Shown piece after piece: positions 28,810 through 42,053 of a stretch of DNA of 64,000 nucleotides. The translations under genes and the position numbers were made by a program. How positions within the stretch are numbered: position 1 is the first letter of the stretch; each line of letters opens with the position of its first letter. The stretch spans positions 62,001-126,000 of the forward strand of contig JAKEKT010000030.1 in the NCBI GenBank assembly GCA_021495925.1, read 5' to 3'. This DNA is from Diplodia intermedia (taxonomy: Eukaryota > Ascomycota > Dothideomycetes > Botryosphaeriales > Botryosphaeriaceae). The notes under the pieces were generated by a model. It worked only from the letters and a program-made list of their open reading frames with translations, was not told the DNA's origin and did not search any database.

Positions 28810-31610
28810 TTTATTTCTTCTTAAAGAAGCTCTACTCTACGATAGAGTTCTTATTCTTCGTATTAATATAATATATCGTAGACTTCTTTTTAATATTTTA
28901 ATCGTTTCTATTCTTATTCTCGTTTCTTAATTTATTACGATTTTTTTCTCTCGATTAGACTCTCTCTCTAGAATAGTTCTTCTTACGCGAGTAGTTTCTC
29001 TCTCTTAAAGAGTTTTTATCGCGTAGTTAGTACGACCGTCGTTTACGGTCGTTCTTTCGCTAGGCGTTTTTAGAACGATCGCGCTAATTCTAGTTACTCG
29101 CTTAGAAGACGTTTCTAGAGCGATTTCGCTCTTCTTTATCTTCTTTCTAAAATCGATTATTATAATTCTTCTTCTAATAATTATAATTACGATCGTCTTT
29201 TCTCTTCGCGTATCTACTATATCTAGAGTTCTTCTATTCTCTAGGTCTTTTCGTCTTCTTAGACTATCTATCGCTTTTCGCCGCTAGATTAGTCTATAGA
29301 ATGTACTAGTCTTCCGCCCGTTAAATATATCTATTTATAATAGTTATACTTAAAGAGGCCTTTAGATTTCGTTATAACTATATATTAATTCTCTTATAAG
29401 CTTATAGTAACTAATCTTTCGTAGTAGTAATATCGACGTTCTTCGCTAAGCGTATAACGTTTATAATAAATCTTTTTACTAATCGTTCGTCTTAAACTTC
29501 GCGAAATTTAAAAGATTTTCTCTATAACTCTCTTTACGTCTTCGATAGGCGTTTATAAAATCGCGAGACGAGCTCTTTAGTCTATCTTTAAACTTCTTTA
29601 TCTTTCTATAAGAATTTTCTTTTCTTTACGAAGAGTTAGCTAGTATACTAAGCTTACGTCGTATCTCTTAGATATTTATAGACGTTTCTTCTAACTACGT
29701 TACTAGAGATAAAGAATAGTTCTAATTTAATCGTCTCGATAAATTATCTTACGTTTTAGTAAAAGAGCTTATCTTTTCTCTTAATTATATTATCGTCGTC
29801 GTAGTCTCTTAGCTTTATAAAGAAATTAAAATACTCTATATTCTTAGAGCGAAAACGCTAGTCTTATTCGCTCTTCTTAAAATCTAACTTAGCGTCTATT
29901 ACGCTTTATCGTTAGTTTTTAGAATTTTTCTTTCTCTTCTTACGAAGAATTTCCGCTAATATAGCCTCTAGATTATTCTTTAAAGAACTATTATTCTCTA
30001 GACGAGCGCTACGTCGATTACGGTTTCTCTTACTCTACTCGTCGTTAAAACTTTTATCTAAGCTTAAATTACTATTTAGCTCTCTTTCTCTCTCTCTTCT
30101 CTATATTTTCGAGTTATTACTTCTACTACTATTATAACTATTAAGTATCTCGACTTAGATAGGCCTCTCTCGCTACTCTTACTCGAAAGAGAATAGCTAT
30201 TTCGATAGTAAATCTACTCTAACGAGACGTTCTATTCTTTTAGCTTCTAAGATTACTTTATTAGCGGTCTTCTTCGAGGTCTTTCTAATCTTATTAAGTA
30301 GCGCACTAATCTATTTATTAAAAAAAGAAGCTAGTACGACTCTTACTTCTTCTAAGACTTTCTCTCGCGTCTTCTTTATTAGTCTACGTATCTACTTCTT
30401 ATTAAATATCTTCTCTAATAATTTATAGCTCGGACCCGCCGTCGAATTTTCTCTTTATTAAGCTATAGAATTCTTAGATGTCGAAAACTTAATTATCTCT
30501 AACGATAGTCTCGATATCTTAGTTAGTTATTACTAAGAAGGCTTAAACGCTATTTAGACTAGCTTAAAAGAACTTACTAATTTAAAGACTATCGAGTAAA
30601 AAGATTAGACTCGATTTCGAATTCTCTAGATTCTCTAGTCTAAATATTCTCTTTTCGAACGAAATAAGAGAGTCTCTAAGTAGACTAATACTAGTAGGCT
30701 TTTAGCGTTTAAGAGCTCTTCTTAATTATCTTAGTTCGCTCTTTATACGTTAGTTTTCTAACTTAATAATAGCTATATTAGTACTAGTTCTTTTATTTTT
30801 AACTTCTAGACGACGATCTACTTCTTAGTCTACTTTTTTCTTTAATTCTTAGTACGTTAGTACTTTAAGAATTATTTCTTAAAGTCTATCTAATTAAAAA
30901 TCTTCTCGACGGCTTCTACGAACGCTTTTATAGCCGACTAAATTAGCTTTTTATCATTAATCTTAATATTTTAGTCGAGTAAATACTAGATTACTAGTAT
31001 CGCGTTCGTAAATATTCGTAACTATCTCGTATAACTCTTTATCTACTAAAGCTTAGATAGGCTTCGCCTCTCGTACGTTTTAATAATAGTAACCGCCGCT
31101 AATAGAGCGTCTTTAATAGCCGTCGCTATTAAGATCTTTTAGTTTCTCTCGCTCTCGTCGGCGAAGTTTCTTAGACTATACGCCGTACGAATTAAGGGCT
31201 TTAATATCTTCGGCGTTAGTTAATCTAGATTAGCTAAGGCGAGAAAGTAAGTCTAGATAAATAATTTATTAGAAGACTAGCTTATAGAGTCGTCTTTCTC
31301 TTCGGCGACTACTAAAAAAGTCGCTAAAGCTTATACTCGCTCTTTTTATTTTATACGGCGGACGCTCTTTTCTTTCTAAGCTAGCTTCGCGTAGCGTTTT
31401 ACGATCGGACGAAACGAAACGCTAGAGATCGAAGCGACTACGAGTCGAACCGCGAAGAAACTTCGCTTAACTATATATAGTTCTCTCGCCGGCTCTTATT
31501 TCTCTAGTTATAATAGAGGCTTATCTAGAATACGAAAGCGTTAATAGAATTTATAGATTCGCTAGCGAATATAAGTTTTAGTATAGTCTAAGGGCGCTCG
31601 CGAGTCTAGC
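28810..31610 (-). pseudogene. gag region, copy C
   Basis: Colinear with the gag region of copy B. Basic, Arg/Ser/Asn/Gln-rich C-terminal part near 28,910-29,240. No certain zinc knuckle after RIP. Confidence 0.5.
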
Positions 31611-31670
31611 GGCTATATATTTAGTAGTTTAAAAGCTCTTTTCGTAAGTTTTTAGCTTTTAGCTACTATT

Positions 31671-31916
31671 TATAGCGATTATAACTAGTAAAAGATAATA
31701 ATAAAAATCTTATAATATAATAATATCTAGAGATCGTATTTCGAAGAAACGCGATTCTAACTATCTATCTTATAGCTATCTAAACGAGATCTCGATTCTA
31801 AGATTTCGATTCTAAGAACTCGATTCGAGATCTCGATTCTAATCTCTAATTTAGAAACGAAATCTTATTAGATAATTCTATAACTAGATTCTCGTCTTTC
31901 GATTCGAATTATAATA
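31671..31916 (-). repeat. 5' LTR of copy C
   Basis: 246 bp, TATAGCGATTATAACT to GAATTATAATA, followed by target duplication GACGC at 31917-31921. Confidence 0.95.
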
Positions 31917-34617
31917 GACGCGAAACGCGATCGTTAAATAATATTATTATTATAGACGCGTTACGTATATAACTTACGCTTTACTAGATTACTTACGTTA
32001 CTATCTCTTCGCGCGCGACTTTCGTTTTAAGAAGGCGTAGAATTTTCTACGAAGACGATAAAAGACGAAAGAAAAATAAAAATAAAATAAATTATTAAAC
32101 TTCTTTATATAAGATAAATAAAAAAAAGAATAAAAAATTATACTATATCGCTCTCTATTTAGTTTTCTTATTTTAATCTTCTATTCTTTAGATCTTTTTA
32201 TTTTCTTAGACTATCTATCGCTTTTCGCCGCTAGATCGATCTATAGAATATACTAGTCTTCCGCCTATTAAATATATCTATCTATAATAATTATACTTAA
32301 AGAGATCTTTAGATTCTACTATAACTATACGTTAATTCTCTCGTAAGCTTATAGTAACTAATCTTTTATAGTAGTAATATTAACGTTCTTCGCTAAGCGT
32401 ACGACGTCTATAATAAATCTTTCTACTAATCGTTCGTCTTAAACTTTATAAAATTTAAAAGATTTTCTCTATAACTCTCTTTACGTCTTTAATAGACGTT
32501 TATAAAACTACGAGACGAGCTTTTTAGTCTATCTTTAAACTTCTTTATCTTTCTATAAGAATTTTCTTTTCTTTATAAAGAGTTAGCTAGTATACTAAGC
32601 TTACGTTATATCTTTTAGATATTTATAAACGTTTCTTCTAACTACGTCGCTTAAGATAAAGAATAGTTCTAATTCGATCGTCTTAATAAATTATCTTATA
32701 TTTTAATAAAAGAGCTTATCTTTTCTCTTAATTATATTATTATCGTTATAGTCTCTTAGCTTTATAAAGAAATCGAAATACTCTATATTTTTAAAATAAA
32801 AACGCTAGTCTTATTCGCTCTTCTTAAAATTTAACTTAGCGTTTATTACGCTTTATTATTAATTCTTAGAATTTTTCTTTTTCTTCTTACGAAGGATTTT
32901 TACTAATATAATCTCTAGATTATTCTTTAAAGAATCGTTATTCTCTAGATAAGCGCTACGTCGATTATAGTTTCTCTTACTCTACTTATCGTTAAAACTT
33001 TTATCTAAGCTTAAATTATTATTTAGCTCTCTTTCTCTCTCTCTTTTCTATATTTTTAGGTTATTACTTCTACTATTATTATAGCTATCGAATATCTTAA
33101 CTTAGATAAACCTCTCTCGCTACTCTTATCTAAAAGAAGATAGCTACTTTAATAGTAGATCTACTCTAATAAGACGTTCTATTCTTTTAACTTCTAAGAT
33201 TATTTTATTAGCGGTCTTCTTTAAGGTCTCTTTAATCTTATTAAGTAGCGTACTAATTTATTTATTAAGAAGAAAAGCTAGTATAACTCTTATTTCTTTT
33301 AAGACTTTCTCTTACGTCTTCTTTATTAGTCTACGTATCTACTTCTCGTTAAATATCTTCTTTAATAATTCGTAGCTTAAACCCGCCGCTAAATTTTCTC
33401 TTTATTAAGCTATAGAATTCTTAGATATTAAAAACTTAATTATCTCTAATAACGGTCTCGATATCTTAGTTAGTTACTACTAAGAAGGCTTAAACGCTAT
33501 CTAGACTAGCTTAGAAGAACTTACTAATTTAAAGACTATTAAATAAAAAAATTAGGCTTAGTCTTAAATTTTCTAGATTCTCTAGTCTAAATATTCTCTT
33601 TTTAAATAAAATAAAAGAGTCTTTAAGTAGACTAACGCTAGTAGGCTTTTAGCATTTAAAAGCTCTTCTTAATCGCCTTAGTTCGCTCTTTATACGTTAA
33701 TTTTCTAACTTAACGATAGCTATATTAATATTAGTTCTTTCGTTTCTAACTTCTAAATAATAATCTACTTTTTAGTTTACTCTTCTCTTTAATTCTTAGT
33801 ACGTTAGTACTTTAAGAATTATTTCTTAAAGTTTATCTAATTAAAAATCTTCTTAACGGCTTCTATAAATACTTTTATAGCCGACTAGATCGGCTTTCTA
33901 TCGTTAATCTCGATATTCTAGTCGAGTAGATACTAAATTACTAGTACCGCGTTTATAGATATTCGCGACTATCTCGTATAACTCTTTATCTACTAAAGCT
34001 TAGATAGGCTTTACCTCTCGTACGTTTTAATAATAGCGACCGCTATCGATAGAGCGTCTTCGATAGCCGCTACTATTAAAATCTTTTAGTTTCTCTCGCT
34101 TTCGTCGACGAAGTTTCTTAGACTATACGTCGTATAAATTAAGGGCTTTAATATCTCTAGCGTTAATTAATCTAGATTAGCTAAGACGAGAAAATAAGTC
34201 TAGATAGATAATTTATTAAAAGACTAGCTTATAGGGCCGTCTTTCTCTTTAACGGCTATTAAGAGAGTCGCTAAAGCTTATACTCGTTCTTTTTATTTTA
34301 TATAACGGGCGCTCTTTTCTTTCTAAGCTAGCTTCGCGTAGCGTTTTATAATCGGGCGAAACGAAACGCTAGAGATCGAAGTAACTATAAGTCGAACCGC
34401 GAAGAAGCTTCGCTTAACTATATATAGCTCTCTCGTTAGCTCTTATTTCTCTAGTTATAGTAGAGGCTTATTTAAAATACGAAAGCATTAATAGAGTTCG
34501 TAGATTCGCTAGTAAATATAAGTTCTAGTATAGCTTAAGGGCGCTCGCGAGTCTAGCGACTATATATCTAGTAGTTTAGAAGCTCTTTTCGTAAGTTTTT
34601 AGCTTTTAGCTACTATT

Positions 34618-34863
34618 TATAGCGATTATAACTAGTAAAAGATAATAATAAAAATCTTATAGTATAATAATATCTAGAGATCGTATTTCGAAGAAACGTA
34701 ATTCTAACTATCTATCTTATAGCTATCTAAACGAAATCTCGATTCTAAAATTCTAATTCTAAGAATTCGATTCGAGATTTCGATTCTAATCTCTAATTCG
34801 AGAATAAAATCTTATTAGATAATCTTATAACTAGATTCTCGTCTCTCGATTCGAATCGTAATA
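34618..34863 (-). repeat. 5' LTR of copy A
   Basis: 246 bp, from TATAGCGATTATAACT to AATCGTAATA. Immediately right of it the plus-strand pol of element F begins, so this is the edge of the A insertion. Confidence 0.94.
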
Positions 34864-37800
34864 TTATATATAAAATCTTCTTACTAGAACGAGTAAAGAT
34901 ATAATTCTACTCGTTTTTTTTATCTCTCTAGTACGAATTTATCTCGCTAAGTCTTTACTCTTTAAAAGATACTTTAAATTTATTTCTACGTTTATTTTAA
35001 ACTAATTCTAATAAGTCTCTAAGACTATATTCTATATCTATATTCTAGATCGAAATATAGATATAATCTAGATATAAAACGATTTTAATAAGTAAATTAC
35101 TATTTCTAAAAAGCGTCTACTAGAAAAAATATCTAATTATAAAATTATTCGCGTTTAAAAAATTCTCTCGTAGTACTACGTAGTAGCTAGCTTTAATATT
35201 AATAAAATTAATCTTAAGCTCGAGAAACGTCTTTCTAATAAAGTAACTATTTATAATTATCTAGATATATAACGAGCTCTAACTATAATTATAGAAAAAT
35301 ACTTTAAAGTATAAAGAGATAATTTAGACTTCGCGAAGATTCTTATTAAATAAAAAATAGTTATACTACTTAAAGTAGAATAGAAACGCGATATAAAGCT
35401 TACTACTAAGATATATCTTTTATTTATAAAAGATAGAGTCGTAGTTAACGAAATATTTAATAAGCTCTATAAATAAAAGAAACTAGACTAGATATAAATC
35501 TATATTATATTTAAATACTTAATATTCGTAGTTTAGAAAAGACTACTTAAAGATAATAAATAAATTAAGAAATCTCGCGTAGTCGTAAATATTAGAGGCC
35601 TTAATTAAATATTTAAGAAGAACTCTTATCTTCTTTTAATCTAAGACGATATTATTAACGTTATATAAGACTATAATTTTATATTTATAATAGACGTAAC
35701 TTTCTTCTTCTACTAATAGCGTATTAAAAAGAAGAATTACTATAAGCTTACTATTAACTCTTACTACGACTAAGAATTCTTTAACGTAGTAATAATAGAA
35801 TATATTAACTCTAAATTATATAGTTAATAATAATTTAACGCTATTCTTCGCGAATTTCGAACCTTCTATAGAGCGTATATTAACGACGTAATAGTCTTTA
35901 ATAAAATACTATAATAATATCTTTAATATCTCGACCGCGTACTTATAAAAATAAATAAATACGATATTATAATATCTTTAGTAAAAAGCTTTATTAAATA
36001 TCTATACGCGAAGCTATTAGATTAAAAGATAAATATCTTTAACCTAGCCTCTATTAAGAAACGTACGAAGGCTATTATTAAAATATTTTTTTTAAATATA
36101 CTAAAGAATCTCGAGTACTAGATAAAAGTAATTAGATTTCTCTAATTTAAAATATTATACTACGTATAGATTATTAAGCCGCTAATAAATTATAAAATAA
36201 AGCTCTTAAAAAAGAGTCTAATTAAGAGTAATACTAGACTCGTCTTTACTAAGAAAATAAAGATTATTTTTAAAGCTAATCGTAGAGCCGTCTTTAAAGC
36301 TATTTAAGAATATCTTAAAGACTCTTTATAGCTTATATATTATAATTTTAATAGATATCTTTACGTTAACGTTAACTCTTTTAAAAAGAAAATCGGCGTT
36401 CTCGTCTATTATATTAAGAGCGACTTAAAACTACGTCTAGTTAATAATAAGATCTAGTCGTAAGATAATAATAAAATTAAGTTTATAATATTTCTATCTC
36501 GTACTTTAAAGCTAGTCGAGACTAGATACTAGTCTATTAAATTAAAGATAGCCGAAATCGTATAGACTTTATAAAAAATTAAATATCTATTATATATAAA
36601 TATTAGTAACGATATCTATTTCTTTATAGACTACTACGCCGCTATCTTTATTATAAAGTATTATAATCTCTAAACGACTTTCGTAACTAATAAGATAAAT
36701 CTTAAACTTATTATTACTAGCTAGTATATCTCTTAATTTCGGCTTAAGGTCTTTTATTACTCTAAAAAAATATATCTAGTATCTAATGCCCTTAGCCATC
36801 TTATTAGCGAGATAGTAAAGCTTTTAGATATAAAATCTAAAATACTAGACTTAATTTATATTTTCTTAATTATAGTCGTTAAAATATCTAACGATCTTAA
36901 AGCTTATATATAAATTAAGTATTAGTAAGACCGTTACTAGCGAAATATTCTTAAAGTAATAGCTACGATTCGTATTATTAATTAAAAGAAGAATAAATAA
37001 CGAGCTATTAAGAAACTTACTAATACTATCGTAAACTATATTAATAAAGAAGAATAAGATAAACGTAAAGTATAAAGTCTAATATCGCTAATAGTTAAAA
37101 ATATATCTATAGAGAATAATATACTAATTAATCTTATAAACGTATTAATATACGTATTATTAAACTTTAAGCCCGCGCGAGTTAAGATTCGTATTTTAAT
37201 ACGATAAATTTTATAGTAACTCTACGTTAGTAGATCTAGTTAGCTATTACTATAAAATAAATCTTTATCGCCTCGCGCTACTAGAAGAATAGAGAAACGT
37301 AATATAACTAGACTTAAAAGATTTATTAGAGTCTTATATATTAACTCTATATATATATAAAAGAATAATAAGCTCTTTAAAGCTATATAGAGCCTTCGCT
37401 TCTTTCTATATAACGGACTAATATACTATATCGACTTCGAAGATAGTTATTATCGATTATATATTTTAAAAAGCGTAGAGAAAGAAGTCTTTAAAATAAC
37501 TTATAACGCGTAGTATTATAAAGACTTTTAGCGTATCTATAACTAAATTTAAACTATTATCTTTATTAAGAAGCTTATAAGAAAGCTATAAGTATATTTA
37601 AAATACTATTCTATTTATTAAGTCTATTTAATTAAGCGCTACGTTCTCTATAAAGAGCTTTATTCTATTTAAAGCTTCGCCGTCTCGTAAGAGATTTAAA
37701 CTATAGACTTTATTATAAAGCTCTCTTCTACTAAGAGAAGCTATAATATACTACTCTTTATTATTTATAAAATTACTAAGAAAATTCTTCTTATAAAAGA

Positions 37801-38830
37801 TAAGAAAGATTAGATAGTCTAAGACTAAACTAATAAGTATATTCGAAAAATACTTTTCTAAGAATAGAGACTTCTTCGTATCTAGATTATTAATTATAAT
37901 TCGCGATTTACTTCTAATTTTTAGAAATAAGTCTATAAGAAAATAAAAATTAAATAATATATAATAATAATATATTATCTCTAAGCCGACGATTAATTAA
38001 AGAGAATAAATTAGATTATTAAGATCGTAATTAGATACTACGTTACTATATATTTAAATAGTAAATAAATTATAATTCTATTATATTTATAGGTCTTTCT
38101 TAATAACGTAATAAACGCTATAATCGAATTTTCTTCTAACTAATTACTATTTAACGCGAACTTTAGAACTAATTTACTATTCGCTCTTATCGACTCTCTA
38201 TACGATTACGAATAGTATCGTAATGTCGCGCGTTAAGAGACTAATAAAGCTATATTCTTCGTAGCTATTAAATAGAAAAAATAATATAACGCGAAATATA
38301 AGCTTTTATAACTTTATAAGAATAATAAAATATTTATACGTCTCTACTAGAAATATAAAGCCCTTAAATATATTAACTAAAAATTTTTATACTAACGAAT
38401 AGAACTCTTTTTAATTAAGAATACTATTAAAAAACTAGTCTATAAAATCTAAATATCTCTAAACTAGAGAATTTACTTAATAATATTAATCGTTTATCTC
38501 GAATCGACTCTTTATAAATTAAATCTCTACGGCCGTAACGAATATCTCGAGCTAAAACTAATAGTAGAATAGAACGTCGAAGACCCTCTCTATATTATCT
38601 CTAAAATTTTAGACCGTCGTACTATCTTAATATACGAATAGACTAAGAGAAAATATCTAATATAATAGAAAGATTAAAGCCCCGTCTATAATAGCTAGAT
38701 TATTAAGAAAGCTCTATTCGGCGCTAAAGATATAGTTCGCGACTATAATAAATAGTATCTAGATACTATATTATAATTCGAGCGAGCTATAGTATAAGCC
38801 GCTAAATAAAACTAAAAGTCTATTCTAGTT
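34864..38830 (+). pseudogene. pol (RT, RNase H, integrase, chromodomain), element F
   Basis: The restored frame shows a GRVVVNIRGLN-like motif near 35,575-35,610, an RT core with TFFFYQQRV-like sequence near 35,705-35,730, and a catalytic YIND (formerly YVDD) near 35,880-35,895. A QRQ(F/I)NAILR stretch follows the FNVV segment. RNase H and its connection end near 36,830. The integrase core (TIDFI near 37,705; RFTSNF near 37,900; a DGQSERTN-like motif near 37,990) has catalytic acids damaged by RIP. A chromodomain follows at about 38,560-38,770 (ILDRR..., KYLIQ-like core). It is the same RT type as the 11.6-kb family. Confidence 0.85.
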
Positions 38831-39029
38831 ATAGTTATAGAATCGCTTATTCTTTATAAATAAGCGATTAATAATAAAATAACTAGTTCTTAACTAGTAG
38901 TTATCTTTTCTTTCGCTATAATAATAATTACGCGTTACGACCGCGTTATCTATCTAACTATCTTTTAAACGCGCTATTTTCTCGCGTTTTATTTATAATA
39001 AATAATACTTACTTTCTTTTTTTAAAAAC

Positions 39030-41490
39030 GCGATTTTACTTCGCGATCTAAAAATCTTTTATAAACGTCTAACTACTATTTCGCGAATAGAAGATCTTTA
39101 TTTATCTATTTCTAGAAATATTTAGAACTACTTTTATTAACGTAGATTATCTTATTAAAGCTATATACGCGGTCTCTATAATTTATATTATTATAATACT
39201 TAAATTTATACTTCTTCTTTCTCTTAATAAACCTCTCTCTATAGATCTATTTCTAAAGATTTTTAACTATCTTATTAGTAAGACTAACGGTTTTTAGCTC
39301 TATCTTAATTACGTCTACGCTAACGTATTTATAATACGCTAGGCCGGCTATAAAGACTACTTACTAGAGCTTTAAATTTAACTTATAATTTCTTTACTAG
39401 TCTTTCTCTACTATATTTTTACGGTCTTTATATAATTTCTATCTAAAATCGCGATTTAATACGAAGTTTAATATACTATCTAGTAGAAGACTTATAACGT
39501 AGAACGCGACTTAAATAACTAGTCTATTATTATATATAGCGAGAATAGTAACGAGCCTAGCGCTTTTTTCTTTATTATTTAACGCGACGATACTATTTTC
39601 TTATTCTTCGATCTCGACTTAATTAAGTAAATTAATCTTACTCTAGATCTTTTAATCGATTCGAAAAGCTCTTTTAACTTCGTAATATATAATAGTATCT
39701 CGTATTCTTTATCTATAATTTAAGATTTTTAACTCGTAGTAATTCTATCTTTTAACGAAACTATATTCGTTACGTAGAATATTCGCTTTTTAATTTAGAT
39801 CTTCGACTAATTAATAGTAAACCCGCTAAATTAGATCTTTTAGACTATCGAGACGTCTAAGTTCTTAATAACTATTTAAAAGATAGTCTTATTCTTAGTT
39901 TATAATACGTCTATATAAGTAACTCTTAACTTTCTTCTCTTAACGAACGTTTTATTATCTTTTAATATCGCGTTCTAGCTACTCTAGCTAGTTTACGAAA
40001 CTAATCTAATTAATAAAAGAAATCTATATTATTATTAGTTAAAAAACTTTAACTTCTTTAACGAGTCTACGCGAAATATTAAGCTCTAAGACGCCCTCGC
40101 TCTACTTAGTAAGTCTAATAATACTATTAAATACGTCGTCTTCGACTTCTATATATTTATAGACTAAGATAGACTTCTTATTAATAATTCTAATCTTAAC
40201 GTAGCAAGATTAGCGATACTTTAGATTCGTAGCGAATATAAGACTAAGAGCTTCTATATTATAATATAAAGTTCTTTTAATTATATTAATATAAATTAAT
40301 ACTAGTTCTAGCTAGACTTTAAAAAAAAGAATAAAGACGTAATTTTTACTATCGTCTAATAGAATAAGTTTTTTTAGTACTATATTAAATACTAAAAGTA
40401 TTTCTTCTTTTAGCGCTTTTCTATCTATCTAAGTCTATAGCTATATATTTAAGCCATTAAAAAAACGAAGAATAAGAACTACTAAACTAAATATAAAGTC
40501 TTTAATCTACTTCTCTTTATATTAAAACGAATTATCGTATAGCGAACCTCGTTTTAATTCGACTTATATTATAACTTTATTAATCTAGTAAAGTTTATAG
40601 CCGCTTTTATTCTCTTAGAGAACGCGTTTCTAGACCGTATAATCTATATAATAGACGATTCTTTTAAGTTCTTTAACTTTCGCGACGAATTCTAAGTCTA
40701 GCTAAGAGATAATAAGACTACGATCTCTAAAAACCTCTACTTAAATACTACGCTAGTTATTAAAAAACTTAACGCTCTAAGAAACCTTCTCTATATAGTA
40801 ATCTTAACTAAGATTACGTCGTTTAAAAACTTTATAAATAATACTTACTAACTTATCGCTCTTTTCTAGAATAAGAAACTCTAAGTTAATAACTCTAAAA
40901 CGCTAGTTATAGAGCCCCTCTAGTTTTTCGTTATACTAAATAAGCGCTTTACTACGTAAATTATCTAGCTTTTTTTCGCGATTAGAAGCGCTAGAAATGC
41001 GTAACTTAAGCGCTTTAGTATCTAGATTATTAATTAGATAAGAAAGACTTACGAGTCTAGTATTATTAAACTAGATATTCTAGTTTAGAAGACTCTTAAC
41101 GCTACGATTAATCGCTCTATAATTCTATTTAATAGACTCGCGGCCGCTAATATCGACTCGAAGACCCTTAGAATCGCTACTATCTTAAGAAATAAGATAA
41201 TAAAGATAGCTAATAGCGCTATTAATATCTAGAATACTATTATCGCTAATCTATTCTATAATACTAAAAATGTCGTTCGCGTTATCGCTCTTTATAAGAA
41301 TAAGCTTTCGAATAATACTATTAAAGATATTCTTAAAGCGGGCGCTAATATAATACGTAGAAACTCTAAATTTATACTAATTACTAAATCTAGAGTATAG
41401 TTAGAATCTATCTTCGAAAATAATAGAGGCCTTAAAAAAGATATTAAAAATAAGACTACGACCTTCGCTAGTTATTAAATTTTAAAGCTA
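39030..41490 (+). pseudogene. third ORF downstream of pol (ORF3), element F
   Basis: A long RIP-interrupted frame follows pol, as in copies B, C and D. Two blocks align with ORF3 of copy D. At 39,941-40,100 there is a shared pattern VLLS-N-LL-LV-T-N-R-LY-Y-L-NFN, extending to a shared NVAR(L/V)A-LQI motif near 40,200. At 41,240-41,460 there is a shared ALY...N.I..IL.AG...LE..F..N...DI...TT pattern. Function not recognised. Conservation between two diverged families suggests that it mattered for the element. Confidence 0.62.
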
Positions 41491-42053
41491 ATACTAAATC
41501 TTATATTACTTTCGAAGCTCGTAGACTTTTCGTTTAAAAGAAATAAGATTAACGTATGTTTAGACCTCTAGAAATCTATAACTATCTTCTTTAATTTAAT
41601 TTAAATTATCTATCGTCTAGAAAGATTAAGGCGTAAAACTATATTATTTAATTCGATTATTAATAATCTAGTTATTTTTATTTTCTTTATTAGAAATTTA
41701 ACTTCTTATAGACGATTTCTAACTATTCTACTCTCGTTTTTTCTAACGTCTATACCCGTCTATTAGCGATAACTAGACTAGAAGATTATAGCTTATAATA
41801 TCTTTTTTTTAGAACTACTACTTTAATTTCTCTTACTATCTTTTCTATTTTCCCGTTTTTTTACTTTTTAAAAGCGTAGCGACGCTACTAGTATTATATA
41901 CTATTAAATAATATTAGAATATAGCTAACGTAATAATAATTCTTCGTACTAGTTCTTTTCGTTATAGTAATAAGTTTCTACTACTCTTTATATTTCTTTA
42001 TTATCTCTTCTATATAACGAATTACAATTCGTTAAAAGTCGTACTTTAAGAGA

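Larger units (their letters stand above)
20275..31916 (-). mobile_element. complete Gypsy copy C, 11,642 bp
   Basis: Full-length minus-strand element with LTRs 20275-20520 and 31671-31916 and the 5-bp target duplication GACGC (20270-20274 and 31917-31921). The rejoined flank reads as the uninterrupted ...ctctcgacgcgaaacg... of copy B near 10,570. Every position is offset by 12,910 from copy B, so the two differ by substitutions and not by length. Its left LTR keeps two ancestral CA dinucleotides (gatcacaact), showing slightly incomplete RIP. Gene order is as in copy B. Confidence 0.96.
5469..34863 (-). mobile_element. Gypsy copy A, host of B and C, internally deleted
   Basis: Minus-strand copy split into 5469-7364, 19012-20274 and 31922-34863 by insertions B and C. 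Its left LTR lacks the first 63 bp, cut by E. Its internal part has a deletion: at about 32,186 the sequence jumps from the end of pol (as at 23,753 in copy C) to the gag region (as at 29,231). The three pieces sum to 6101 bp; adding the 63 missing LTR bases gives 6164, exactly 11,642 minus the 5478-bp deletion. Retained parts are ORF3, the pol 3' end and part of gag. The right flank ttata (34864-34868) is the expected target duplication within element F. Confidence 0.88.
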
